Notes: generated from the letters alone by a model not told the origin. DNA of 38,077 nucleotides from Gloeophyllum trabeum ATCC 11539 (GCF_000344685.1 NW_006920419.1:1601884-1639960); one strand, 5' to 3'. Counted from the first letter of the stretch, positions 9,825-21,489 are shown. A program made the numbers and translations.

Positions 9825-12800
9825 ATGGCAAAATGCGAATGCGGTAAGACTATGACCGAGGCTTACCTGAGGAGACACAAGGATAGGTGTCCCGCGGTCC
9901 TCCGAAGAGCGCGAGAGGCTTACAGGCTCGGAGAAGAGAATGAGGCAAGGATAAAACGTCGGCGGATGGAGGAGGCGGTGAGCCGTTCAGTGTTGGCTCG
10001 ATCCCTCGTCACTTATGGGACGACTACAGGAGGCAGCACTGCAAGACAGTGGTCCGGTGGAAGACGGGACTGATACATCAGTGGCTCCCTGGCGAGCAGG
10101 CGAGGTATGTTGCATTGTAACTCCCAACTTCTGGCTTTGCTGACCTTGGTGATACAGACATCACTCTCGATACCAGTAGATAATCAAGCCGACTCAGATG
10201 CACCCTCATATGGGCCCCGTCGTTCCCGACGAGCACGCATTGCAACTTGGAAGGTCCGCGACCAACTGCCAGAGGATGCTGGCACTGTAGAGTTCCGCGA
10301 TCCAGTGCCTGGAGGGGTTTGCGCTGACTCTAACGCGTCGGAAGGCTTCGCGCTGAACGATGCACCCGAAGAGATATCTGGCACTGTCCCACAACACAGT
10401 GGAACACCCACAGAGAGTAGTGTATGTACGTCACCCAATGCATTCGGTTTGTGGAGAAGATATCCGTCCCGCCCATCCTGTATACCCAGCGAGAGCGTAT
10501 CACCGGAGCAGCGATACATACCCAATGCAGCACAGGTGGCAGCGGCGTCAAGATCACGGTGCATACAAGATATCATCCATCCATATCCCAATCTATCAAC
10601 GTGGCTTTATGCCTATCATTATTGGACATCCGCTAACTCGAAGTCCTTGGGAGAGCGGGAACGGATGCAGGAAGTAATCACATCACCCCATTTCAAACCG
10701 GAGGAGATTCGAGGCATCGACTTCAAAAGATTGGACAAGTTGCTGGATGAAACACCCCTTCCGTGGCAGGATCCTCGAAGCGGATGGAAGGAATCCTCGA
10801 TCACTATTGGGATTCCGTCAGGGATCAAGACAACCAACGCGGTTCGCAGAGCTGATGCCGCCACTGCTCGTGCCGCTGCGCGCTCCGAAACGTTGACTGA
10901 AGAGCCTCCCGAGGTCCTCGTGGAGGGCATTCCCTTTGCTATACCTGGTTTCTGGCATCGGTCTATCCCCGGCGTCATCCGTGCTGTCTTTGGACACGAT
11001 GCGGCATCCAGAGATTTCCATTTCCATCCTTACGAACAGTTTCGTACGAAGCCCGACGCCTCCGGAGAGCCTGAGGCTGAGCGCATCTTTGACGAGTTAT
11101 ATACCTCTCGCGCGTGGCTGGAAGCAGACGCTGAATTACAACAACAGGCGCAGGAACCTGGGTGCACCCGCCCAAGGGCGATAGCTGCTATTATGTTGGC
11201 ATCAGACAGCACACATGTTGCTCAATTCGGGCAAGCTAAGTTGTGGCCGGCATACATGTATTTCGGGAATCAGTCGAAGTACGTGCGCTGTCAACCCCAG
11301 TCTCACGCTGCGCATCATATAGGCTACTTTCCCTCTGTGAGTTTCTCTGCTGGACCCTGCTTTGTATTCGTCTTACGGTGATATTTCTAGCTTCCCGATT
11401 CCATTCATGATGTTCTGCGAGATAGTCGGGGCGGTAAGCTCAGTTCCGGTGCCGCCGCACCCCTGTTGGCCCATTGCCGGCGAGAACTCTTCCAGGGCGC
11501 CTGGAAAACCCTTCTCGATGATGAGTTCATGGAAGCGTACGAGCACGGCATCGTGATCACATGCGTCGACGGTATAGAGCGGCGCATATTCCCGCGCATA
11601 TTCGTTTATTCGGCTGATTATCCGGAGAAGTGAGTCCGAGTCATAACCTGTGGTCATTGCATGAGTGACTCACAGTCCCATTAGAGTGTTGATTGCCACA
11701 GTCAGGGATATGGGCCAATGCCCGTGTCCAAGATGCTTGGTCACCAAGGACAAGCTGGCTGACCTAGGTTCCAAGGAAGATCGAACATTGCGACAGCAGG
11801 CTACCAGAACAGACGACGATGCGCGGCGTGCTAGGGTTCGTGAAGCACGTAAGCTCATATATGATGCAGGATACGTAGTCAACGGGGACAGGGTAGAGGA
11901 CGTGCTCAAGGCGGAGTCTCTCGTGCCGTCACATGTATGTATTACAGCTCTGTTACGATGCTACTTGCTGACAGTTGCGTTCAGAACACCTTTTCCGCCC
12001 GGCTGTCTGCCTTCGGCTTCAATTTCTTTCGTATGCTGGCTGTCGATCTCATGCATGAGTTCGAGCTCGGCGTTTGGAAGGCGGTTTTCACGCACCTTAT
12101 CAGAATTCTCGAGGCACACGACGTGAACACAGTAAACGAGCTGAACCGGCGGTAAGTGCGGCTCCTGTGCGGCTCCTTTGTGCGGTTACCCTGGCCAGTA
12201 CTCACAATGACATTTTCAGCTTCCGGCAGGGCGATCAACAATCCGCAAGTTTTCAGTGGACGTGTCATCGATGAAGAAGCTAGCAGCGCGAGATTTTGAA
12301 GATATTCTACAGGTACGCTTTCATCTCGCGATGCATGTGATTTGTGACGTGCGTAACCCCCTTTCCAGTGTGCCTATCCATGCTTTGAAGGCTTGCTCCC
12401 ATCTCCACACAATGAGCATGTGCTTGATGTCCTATATCTTCTCGCGGAATGGCACGCTCTTGCGAAGCTCCGTATGCACACAGATACCTCTCTACAGCTC
12501 TTGGACTCTGCCACCACGGCCCTCGGGAAGAAACTGCGATCTTTCAAATCAGGAACATGTGCTGCATTTGACACCCGAGAGACCGAGCGAGAATGCGCGG
12601 CCCGTGCACGAGCTGATGCTAGGCGTCAGGCTGGCTCTGGAGCAGCAAACCCATCAAGTGCCGCAACAGCGTCGGGACGACGCCATCGAACTCTGAACCT
12701 TCAACGATACAAGCTGCATGCGCTTGGAGACTACGTGGATACAATTAGGTGTCTGGGTACTACGGATTCATACTCTACGCAAACGGTACGCCGTGAATTA

Positions 12801-14097
12801 TCTCTGCTTTTGGCACATTGTGGTAACGACGATTCAGTCAGAACTAGAGCATCGAATTGTCAAAGCGAACTATGAGCGCACGAACAAGAATGCAGGTATG
12901 ACGGGCCAAGTTGTACGATTGGACATTCGTTCCTCGGAAATGACGTGAATGGAGCAAGAGCTACGTGAGCTAGGAATCTTTGTCCCTGGCAAGAAGCGCG
13001 ATACGGAGTCCGACGATGGTTCGTCCACACTTCGGAACCAATATGCCATTGGCCAGGAGGAGAGATCGAGGAATGCGATCTATCTTCACCGGTGGTTTGC
13101 AGAATTGGAAGATGATCCTGCACTCACAGTAGGCCTCACGCTGCCTTTCTCGCGGCTAATACTGAGCACGTAGTATTAACGCTTCCAGGACTTCGCCCCG
13201 CGTCTTGATGACCATCTTCGGTACCGGCTTATTGAACGGTTCGGCGGAGATACTGCAGACCTTGCTGGTGTTTCGATTTATTACAAGGATGATCGTCTAT
13301 ATGCTCATTCGACGGTCCGATTCCACTTCACCACATACGACATTCGACGTGACCAGGATACAGTCAACCCCGGCACGGACAAACGGTATATTTTCGTTTC
13401 TCTAGGTTCAGGCTCATTTGGGGCTTGCGCTTATGCACAGGTACTTGGGATATTTCATGTGCAAGTTGAAGGGGATGCACTCCCTTCTGGTGTGGAGTCT
13501 GAATGTTTCGATTTTCTATGGGTCCGCTGGTTCAAACACCTTGAAAGCACAGAGCCTACTAGTACGCCGTCTTGCCGCCTCGACGCATTGCAATTCATTC
13601 CTGGGAATTCGGCGGATGCATTCGGTTTTGTCGATCCAAGCCATGTTATACGGGGTGCGCATATTATTCCAGCATATCAAGATGGAAGAACTACCGAGCT
13701 GCTGGCCCCTTCCATAGCTCGGGACAAGGACGGGGATTTCAACTACTACTACGTGAACAGGTATTTTAATATTTTTTTCGAGCCTGACAGAGGTATGATG
13801 CTAACGGCTATCTGAAGATTTGTCGACCGGGATATGTTTGTACGAAATATTGGAGTGGGTGTGGGTCACGTACCCGGAACCCATCTCACTTCAATCCCGA
13901 ACTATGACCTTGATATGGAAGACATCCTGGATGATCCGGAGTGCCCCAGTGAAGCTCCAGAGACTGGTAATCGGGATGCTGAGTCTTTGGATGCCAGTGA
14001 GGACGATGGGCTGGAACCCGAAGATGCTGAGGACGGAGATGACGATGATGGCATCCAGGATTTTGAAGACATACAGGATGATTATGCTGACTTGTAG
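9825..14097 (+). pseudogene. Plavaka-type DNA transposase, inactivated copy
   Basis: Cut-and-paste transposase of the Plavaka group (CACTA/Mirage/Chapaev-like elements of basidiomycetes). Exons: 9825-9977, 10030-10104, 10158-11336, 11391-11629, 11685-11934, 11985-12151, 12220-12312, 12369-12785, 12838-13128, 13189-13760, 13818-14097; introns 50-68 nt. In order: an N-terminal Cys/His cluster (CEC...H...C), NAFGLWRRYPSRP, LSTWLYAYHYW, the RNase H-like segment LASDSTHVAQFGQAKLWPAY, YSADYPEKVLIATVRDMG with a CPCPRC knuckle, VDLMHEFELGVWK, LAEWHALAKLR, FTTYDIRRDQDTVNP and NRFVDRDMF, then an acidic tail. Two lesions are seen. Around 12228 the frame must shift to reach TIRKFSVD, apparently after loss of a short conserved piece. 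An in-frame TGA sits at 12946-12948. The copy is therefore probably non-autonomous or dead. Confidence 0.88.
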
Positions 14098-14190
14098 AAA
14101 CACGTCAGTCACGGTAGCCTCAGGAATCAATATGATTCTCAGATCTGCGGCTGCAACAACAGTCAGGATTCGGACGCGCCATAAATTAGT

Positions 14191-14223
14191 CACATGACCT
14201 TCGCGTTGCGCGTAGGTCATGTG
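14191..14223. repeat. Stem-loop with perfect 10 bp arms
   Basis: CACATGACCT at 14191-14200 is mirrored exactly by AGGTCATGTG at 14214-14223, with a 13-base GC-rich loop that can itself pair CGCG with CGCG. It lies between the transposase stop (14097) and the next gene's ATG (14327). It could be a terminator-like or promoter palindrome, or part of an element end. Confidence 0.6.
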
Positions 14224-14326
14224 CACGTCGGGGTTTCAAAACTCTGTTGATTGTTGGTTCTCAGATAAGAATGGAACGTCGGGGCCTAGCTCAGGGTCCC
14301 AACTTACCTTTTTCGCCTCCCCCATC

Positions 14327-15916
14327 ATGCCTTCGCCAGCGACTTCGAATCTCACACGTACTCAGACGCCTACTGTCACACTGCCCCCGTCGGGACCTAC
14401 CCATCAGGAACGAGCTCAGAACGCCCCCAGCAGTCCTGTCATTGTTCCTGGCCGTGTCTTTGGTGCAGCCGACAACGACGACGACATATTCGACTGTGGT
14501 CCTTCTCGTGTCACCAGGTAATGTGGCGGTGTATGAGACCTACTGTCCATGCTTTTACATTTATCGTGCTCGTAGGAAAAGGAGCGACGAGATAGATAGA
14601 CGACTAATCAGCAAGGGCAAGATTTTTACGCGGACTTATTCTAGACCACGGGTTCTCTAATAACCCGCTCCTAGACAAGTCACACTACACCAAGAGGTGT
14701 GTGTGACCAGCCATAAAATAGACCTCATACTGACATGGCTTGACAGGCAACAGCGGCATCATGCACTATACGCCGAACTTTTAGAGCTTGCCCCTTGGAT
14801 TCGTGATGAACTACGCAGGCGTGGCCCTGGCGGATCTGTACCCATTGCACGGGCGGTAAGGCCGATACACTCAGCTCACATGTATACTCTGACAATATAT
14901 TTTAGCTCGAAGACGGACGGAAGGCGGCCCGCGCAGATGACATCAGTGGTGTCAAGCGTTGCATTCAAGACTGGCATGACTTCGTGCCAGCTCTCCCGCT
15001 GAAGAAGAACATGCGAGGATTCCGTCATGAGGAGTGCGGCCGGCTCCTGTGTCCCACAATCTATGATTGGACGGACCCAGTGTGAGTGCTTCTACATCAT
15101 CCTGCCCCCTAGCTAAGTCAAATCCAGGGTCAAGGAAGGGCTGGCAAAGAAAGACCGCAAATATGACACTGGGTCACGTAATTGGCCCGTTTTGCTTTGG
15201 CGGGATGAGGCCGTGGACGAGACCGACCTGCACATTGGCTTCATGAAGAATGAGCTCATGGTAAAAGTATGTCTCTCTTTCTCAGCTACTAAAGTATATA
15301 CTGATACTACTTCTTCGAGGCGGCCTTGCATGTGTTTCGGGGACCAAGTGCTGCGACCTCCGAGGACACCCTGAGCTGTGGTAAAAGGAAAGGCATTGCC
15401 GCCATTCACGGTGTAACAAAGATAAGCTCGGGTGCCATTGTATATTGTGCCATGCTTGTGAGGGTGAACCAATCCGTGTCCTGCTCGCAGCTCACCAGCA
15501 TCATAGGTACATTTTGCTCTTTCTTCTCAAAACATATTTGGTGCTGGCAATACCACCGGAGGCTTCGCATACAGGGCATTCTATCAAGAGCTAGTACAGT
15601 ATATTGACACTCAAATGCCTCGTGATTCGTACGCCGAGCTCCTTGCCTGGTGGAACAGGTACGTCGGGTGATTGCTTCCGAGGGTATTGGCTTGCTCATT
15701 GAGCTGTATGGTAGCCGTTTATTCCCAGAGGCGTTCGACGAGGACGATGACGTGGAAAACACCAGCCAAGGTGGTATCAGCATGGCTGCGCGCATGCTCG
15801 CGCAAGTGAACACTGCAGGCTCCGCACTGACACACTGGAATCATGAAAGCAGCCTAGCGGCAAGTGCACGTCGGTCTACGTGTGGTGGAGATGGGACAGC
15901 AGCGGAAGCAGGGTAG
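14327..15916 (+). CDS. DUF6698-like protein, possibly frameshifted
   Basis: Matches my recollection of the DUF6698 family of Agaricomycetes, function unknown. Exons: 14327-14517, 14576-14696, 14747-14855, 14906-15081, 15128-15266, 15320-15506, 15562-15658, 15715-15916 (introns 46-58 nt). Family features in order: a Ser/Thr/Pro-rich N-terminus, YAELLELAPWIRDELRRRG, RGFRHEECGRLLCPTIYDW, NWPVLLW, FMKNELMVK/AALHVFRGPSA, AAIHGVTKISSGAIVY, AFYQELVQYI and LLAWWN, then a divergent C-terminus. In the second exon the frame must change at a T5 run (14623-14627) for the downstream exon to join, so this copy may be frameshifted, or a small intron was missed. It follows the Plavaka gene closely and may be co-mobilised with it. 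The first in-frame ATG giving a natural N-terminus is 14327. Confidence 0.75.
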
Positions 15917-16341
15917 GCATGCTGTTTCTAATGCTCTGGATCTCGTGCGATAGATTTGTATTATATCTCCTGTGTCTGGGAATACATTCTATTTCTGCGT
16001 GGATACTATTATGGAAGGACAGGTTTCGAGACGTTTACCATCTGGCCGAGTGATGGGCGATGACCGACAGCCGTCTCGGGTCTGGACAGTTGATTATAAT
16101 AAATGCATAACCTGACATAACCTTGCAATCGATATAGTTCTTGCATTGATTTCACTTCTTGCGGAGGTATGACAACATGTGCCATCCGAATGTAATGGAT
16201 GGCCCAGCCGTCCGCAAGTCTTGTATATATTGTAATACCGGTACTTATTTTAATTGATTACTATGGGATGGTAATCGGTCGACAGATCGGGGAGAATTTG
16301 CTGATGTACAAGCACAACAAGCAAAGCAAAGCGATAACACG
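15917..16341. other. Intergenic, 3' region of the DUF6698-like gene
   Basis: AT-richer stretch with no gene. An AATAAA hexamer at 16098-16103, about 180 bases after the stop, is a possible polyadenylation signal for the upstream gene. The right end of the Plavaka element could lie here. Confidence 0.4.
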
Positions 16342-16691
16342 TCAGATAAAGTTCGTCTGGACGGCTTCCCGTTCGGAAGCGGTCCCAGAAGTTGTCTCCT
16401 TTTGATAAAAGGGGTCTTCCTCTGCTGATGCCTTCACCTCGACAAAAGCCAGCCCGCAGGCCCAGTCCTCATCTACAATTTCCTCTGCGGTTCGCGGTGG
16501 CTCGACTACCTGCGTAACCTTTTCCTTTTATTTTTCTCGTTTATATTCCTCGTCTTCTTGCAGTCTTTTGCCTGGCCGAGGGAGGTTGACAGGGGTCGTG
16601 GCCGGACTATGCTGAGATCGGGTGTTGCTCTGTACCCGCCTTTCTTCGACTTTGCAGCTCGTGTATCAGCATTGCGAAACTCGATGGGCAA
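16342..16691 (-). pseudogene. Minus-strand FunK1 N-terminal fragment
   Basis: Read on the minus strand from 16691, the frame gives PIEFRNADTR...GGYRATPDLSIV, matching the GGFRTTPDLSI region of the intact FunK1 at 4892-7629. The frame is broken near 16507-16520, and in the adjacent frame the similarity continues as EEIVDEDWACGLAFVEVKAS and EEDPFYQKETTSG, matching WARGLGVIEVKATEQEDPWYQ in the intact copy, before a stop at 16342-16344. No kinase core follows. It is therefore an inverted, decayed piece of about 115 codons, a fourth FunK1 trace in the window. Confidence 0.7.
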
Positions 16692-16858
16692 ATTTTGTAG
16701 TTGGATGGTTGCTATGTAGCACCAGGCACCGCTCGGGAATCCTAACCCTTATCTCAGCGCTGAGCCATAGCTGAGGGACATCCGCTTATGTGTTATTCGT
16801 TGAGACTTAATCCTGATATTTTGTTTGTACATAATCATTTAATAGGACTAATCAATCC

Positions 16859-17080
16859 TCGGAGGAGAGGTACAAGGTTTCGTTGGAACGACACCAACTC
16901 AAGGACTCGGAAGCACAGGCGAAGAGAGTGGCGAAGAGGTAAGAGAATGAAGATGTCGGCCGGAAACGCAAAATGCTCACGACGAGGCTCGTGCAAGTCA
17001 AGCCCCAGACAATCCCCTCGAGACTCGGCGATAATGAACCTGTAGAGACGGAAGCCGTCGAAAGTGGGAGTGGGATATAA
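16859..17080 (+). pseudogene. Orphan coding remnant with one in-frame stop
   Basis: One frame stays open for 73 codons apart from a single TAA at 16940-16942. Upstream it reads SEERYKVSLERHQLKDSEAQ and is strongly helical and charged. Downstream it is basic then acidic (VGRKRKMLTTRLVQV to VETEAVESGSGI). The composition looks protein-coding, but no family was recognised and no upstream exon was found. The TAA overlaps a GTAAGA donor-like string, so a terminal intron is an alternative. Confidence 0.3.
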
Positions 17081-17577
17081 GAATAGGCCGCGTACGTGTT
17101 TGTGCTGTGACATCTGTGCGATTTACGGTGTACTCCGTCCCCGTCTAGGATCGCTTTCAGTCTTCTCAATGTGCTTCACTGCCAGTGCTTTCATCGGCAC
17201 ACCGGTCTTCCAACATACTAGTATTCATTGCGGTGTTCTAAGTTCTTGTTTTAAGTACCGTAGTCATAGTATCGTATGGAATGGTCGTTCACCTTGACGG
17301 AAATACAACTTAATTACTTCCGCAATTAAAGTGAGTTACTGTTTGCTTATTTTCCGACAGTCTTTCAGCAAGTGCTCTTATATACCTAAGGACAATGGGC
17401 CCGGCTGTTACCGTGTGGCTCTGTCACGCGGTCACGTGATTCAAAGAAGCGCCTTTGTGGCTTGTGGCTGCTCGCAACTCTTCAAACTACAACCATCTTG
17501 ACGCCTGACAGAAAGAACTCCGACGCAACATCCACGAGACTGGACACGGACCGCCTCGACAGTCCCCTTGCATACCC
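17081..17577. other. Intergenic, upstream of second intact FunK1
   Basis: No gene seen. The segment from about 17200 to 17390 is AT-rich. The sequence then becomes GC-rich and includes CACGCGGTCACGTGATT near 17427-17443, an E-box-like CACGTG about 140 bp before the proposed start. Confidence 0.4.
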
Positions 17578-20349
17578 ATGGCGCACTACAGCACTGCTTG
17601 GTACAAACGTCCCGCCGTGAGTTCCTGATCACGACGAATTGCGGTCTGGCTAGCTAGAGTCATCGCTTCAGCCGTATCTTACTTCGTCCCTTGGCTTTCC
17701 AGTAAATTCTGACGTTGCTACTCTCTCGGTAGGTTGAGTCGGGAAACAGTCCCAGAATAGACTCGTTTAGGATGACAGGAGGGCCAATTCCACTCGACAT
17801 GTTCCTGACAAAGATCTGTTTCCCCGACGCCGTCCTTCCCGAATGTAAGCCATACAAGCTGAGGAGCTTCCGAACGCTCCTCAACAAGATCGACCCCGCC
17901 GCGGAGACGTGCGACAAGCTGGTGACTTCCCGTGGTTCCATTGTCATGGATGATCGGCTGACGGATTTACAAATCAGGTCGAGGCTTTGAATCACGTCGC
18001 CCAGGACGCCCTCCCCAAGCAACCCCGCCACGCTGAGTTCCGCACGTACAACATCCGGCGGGACCTGTCCCCCAGCGACCAGGTCTCCAGCCGACCATCC
18101 TACATCTCCGTCATGCACGACGACCAAATACCCGAAGACGCACACTGGTCGCGGGCGCTGTCATTCATCCAGGTCAACCCCACAGCAGCGCATGATGTCC
18201 ATCACCCGAGCACCCAACGGGGCCCGGACGAGTGGTGGGACGCGTACGAGACACGAGTGGACACGTGGAACGACATGCAGGCTTACGCCTCCGTCGCATT
18301 CCGCGCGCGCCCGCGGACATTCCTGCTCGGCGTCGCGTTGTTTGGAGACCGTGCCCGTTTGTATTACTGGGACCGCACGTGTATCCTTCTATCCGCCGCC
18401 TTTGACTGGAAGAAGGACCCAGCGCCGCTAGTCCAATTTATCATCGGTATCAGTCTACATGGCGACAGAGGGATTGACGCCACGGCCGATACGCCTGTCA
18501 TTGATGCAGCTGAGCAAGAGCTGATACGATCAAGTTATCAGAGAGCGGTGGAGCTACGAATAGTCACGAAATACACGCCTCGACGTCAAGGCGGTACGCT
18601 CATCAACGAGAGCATCCGGATTGACATACCGAGGAAGGGTGCAGAGGGCGAGTATGACTCCTTCGTGACCGTCGGGCCTCCGCTGGCTGCTAGCAAAGAC
18701 CTGCACGGTGTGGGCACGCGGGTCTGGCTCGCAACCAAGGTAGATACCTTCCCTGGGGAAGAAGACTCGGAATTTGTCATCATCAAGGACGCCTGGAGAG
18801 ACACAGAACGAGCTTGGACAGAGGGGCAAGTGTATGATGCCATATACGCCGGGAAAGCAGTGGTGCGGGGGGTCGCGCGGTTCGACAACGATGTCGATGT
18901 GGTTGACAGACGTACGGGCAGGCCGCAGCGCATGGGCGGCATACCGTTCACCGAGATGGACGGGCATCGGAAGATGGTGCCGATAGACCTTGTCCACCAT
19001 CGGTGTATCCTGCGGTCAGTCGGCATCCCTCTCACCCGATTCAAATCGACAAGACAGCTGCTGGAGGCTATTCGGGACGCCGTCGAAGGTACGCATATTT
19101 GAACGTCGTTTTATGTTGTTAACAGAACAAACGGGAAACTAGGGCACAAGGCAATGAACGAGAACGGTGTCATGCATCGCGACATCAGTGTGAACAATAT
19201 CTTGATCAGCGCAGACCCGGACAAGGAAGGGGGTGCCAAAGGATTCCTCATCGACCCCGAGTATGCGATAGCTAGGGGCATGCCGAACTACGACGAGGAG
19301 CTGAAAGCTGACGTGGTATGCCATACCCGTATTAATAGGCTGTACGGTTCCGAGTACTTACTCTCCGCGCACAGGGAACGCCTAGTTTCGTGGCGTGCGC
19401 CAAAGCCGGGTACCACCAAGGAGACGTCGCGCACAAGCCCTGGCACGACCTCGAGTCCTTCTTCTGGGTAACGCTATACGTCGTCCTCTGCCACACGCGG
19501 TGCACGATGCGCGCTCGGTACGACGGCATCGGGGACCCCGGCGTGAGCAGGCCGCCCGGGTGCGACTTCGTGCACAAAGTGTTCGACCCTGAGCGGAGGG
19601 AGCTGGGGCAGTTGTTTCTCGAGAAGGACCTGGGGACGCTCGTCGTCGAGGATAACGCGCCGCTCACCGCGTGTCTCATCAAGCTGGGCGAGATGGCCGT
19701 CAGTATGTACGAGCACCCCGTGGAGACACTTCTGCCGGAGGAGAAGCGGGCACAGTTCTTTGCGGAGCACAGGAACAAGATGACGCACGAGAGCTTCATT
19801 TCGACCATACAGGGAGCGCTGGACGCGGATGGCTGGCCGGATGAGGTGGCAGACGGACCGATTCCCTACTTGAATATCGTGAAAGACACGAAGTATTTTG
19901 CATTGCTAGCGTTTAAGCAAATGGTGAACAGGCCACGGGTGATCCGAAGAGCGCTGCCCGAAAAACTTCAAGAGGCAGAGCAACCGACAGTGCCCGGTGA
20001 CCAGGAAGCCATCCCAGAGCGTAAAAGCCGCGAGAGGAATACGAGGGGGAAGGAGGCCGCTGCAATGGCTCGTCCAGCTCAGAAGCGCAGGAAAGACCAG
20101 AAGCGCAAGGTAGCTCAAGACGAGGGCGTCATTATTACCGGGACGAGACACCGTAGAGACCCAGGCTCGGCTGGCCCGGTAGCTCCTAAAAAGCGGAAGC
20201 AAGTCGCAGCCGGTGAGGACGAGGCTCGGGCGGGGTCGAGAAAGAAACGGGCTAGACAGACGGATATGGACGCGATCGCGACTAGGACTAGAGCCGCGGT
20301 GAAGAAAACTGAAGCGTCACGAAGACAATCGCGTCGAGGGAAGGTCTGA
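17578..20349 (+). CDS. FunK1-type fungal protein kinase, second intact copy
   Basis: Exons 17733-17921, 17978-19088, 19143-19315 and 19375-20349 are well supported. A 13-codon first exon (17578-17616, GTGAGT donor, 116 nt intron) fits in frame but is tentative; the ATG at 17772 is the alternative start. The full model encodes about 828 aa. Kinase features are the beta-3 lysine in FVIIKDAWR, the catalytic loop MHRDISVNNIL, D-P-E in FLIDPEYA replacing the DFG-type triplet, GTPSFVA after the last intron, and KPWHDLESFFWV. Intron positions and phases match the 4892-7629 copy: a 56 nt phase-0 intron before ..ALN, a phase-1 intron before GH, and a phase-0 intron before GTP. The last 150 residues are Lys/Arg-rich, probably nuclear-targeting. 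The GC content is higher than in the first copy, and the proteins are clearly diverged, so this is not a recent duplicate. Confidence 0.87.
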
Positions 20350-21117
20350 ATCGAGTACTCTCCCCTTACTTGGTCCTTTTAGATGCTGCATCAGAGATAG
20401 ACATAGGTCGTTGTACCACTACTAGTTGTAATACGTACGAACACGGGGTCTCACCTGTATATTCCTTCCATCTGCAATATGTCGCTGCCTTCGTAGGCCG
20501 TTCAGCAGCCATGAAAACGCAGCCAGAGACAGGGTCGAAGGCCGCCTCCACCCAAGGCAGTATCAAGTGCAGTGGACCGGAGGCATGGTAGATAGTCGAT
20601 GTATTGCTGCATCCAGAAACGCAAGCAGCCGACGACGCTTCGAGCGGCATGGAAGACGGGAGGAGAAGAGAGCCCAAGTTGCAGGTGTCCGACGCCCAGC
20701 CACGATCCGCGGACATATAGGACGCAGAAGATATACTATTGTTGTGAGCAGTCAAAGCTAACATAACCACTAGGGGCACGCGTCTCCGCCGTGTGTTGAG
20801 TTCAGAAACGAACACGAGAGCGGATTGCCGGGAGCACCATCGATTTGGACGGTGCTTTGCCTCTGGCGTCTCAAGCGAACGAGGGGTCTACGGAGCAGAA
20901 GAAAAAATAGGGCGTCCTTAGTATTGCGGACCGCTGGATGCGCGAGGAAGCCTAAGAACGCCGTCGCGCGGGGGAGCTCCGCGTGTCTGGCCAGTACCGA
21001 GAGGAGCGCATTGGTATTTATCATCCACGGATGTTATCAGCACGCGCAATTTACCATAGCGTCGTTGAGAGAAGCCTGAGACTCGCACACACACCGAGAC
21101 TGAGATAGCAGTAGAGG

Positions 21118-21220
21118 GTGGATGCCAGAGAGCGGGTCTACGACGGGCGAATATCCACTCCCGGGCATCAACCCCGCGCCGGATATCTGTCAGTGTGGGA
21201 GGACGTTCGGGACATGTAGG
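21118..21220. repeat. Diverged direct repeat, copy 1
   Basis: Starts GGATGCCAGAG, passes CGACG.GC.AAT, C.CGGGCATC.A.CCCGCGC, and ends GACGTTCGGGACATGTAGG. A related sequence recurs about 370 bp downstream. On the minus strand both copies are open and give similar peptides ending in LWHP, so an old duplicated coding exon is possible. Confidence 0.5.
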
Positions 21221-21489
21221 TGGTGTCTTGTCTCGTGCAGCGAAAATGTGATGGGGATGGAGGGAAGACGGGCTGTGTGCGTCTGGAGAGGTATGCGAAT
21301 GAGATAGCTGCAATGATACTATTCGCAAAGCCGCCGATCCCGAAGTTTATGTCTCACTGTAGGCAATAAGAAACGAGCCGGAGCTTCAGGGCTGGTTACG
21401 GAGGCGATATGAATCGAATGGCGGGGCCTTGCCTATATATCCCCTCGACGTGCGATTTGTCGCTCAGGTTGGATGCAGCGACACGGAAT

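Larger units (their letters stand above)
9825..15916 (+). mobile_element. Plavaka-type DNA transposon region (ends not resolved)
   Basis: Minimum extent of the element, defined by the transposase gene and, less certainly, the DUF6698-like gene 229 bp downstream on the same strand. Terminal inverted repeats and target-site duplications were not found by eye, so the true element may start within 7630-9824 and end anywhere after 14097. FunK1 sequences lie on both sides (4892-7629 and 16342-20349). Confidence 0.6.

Noticed and set aside
20366..20815. Minus-strand ORF faintly like a seven-helix membrane protein
   Set aside because: Only one weak hydrophobic block; no run of helices and no joinable exons.
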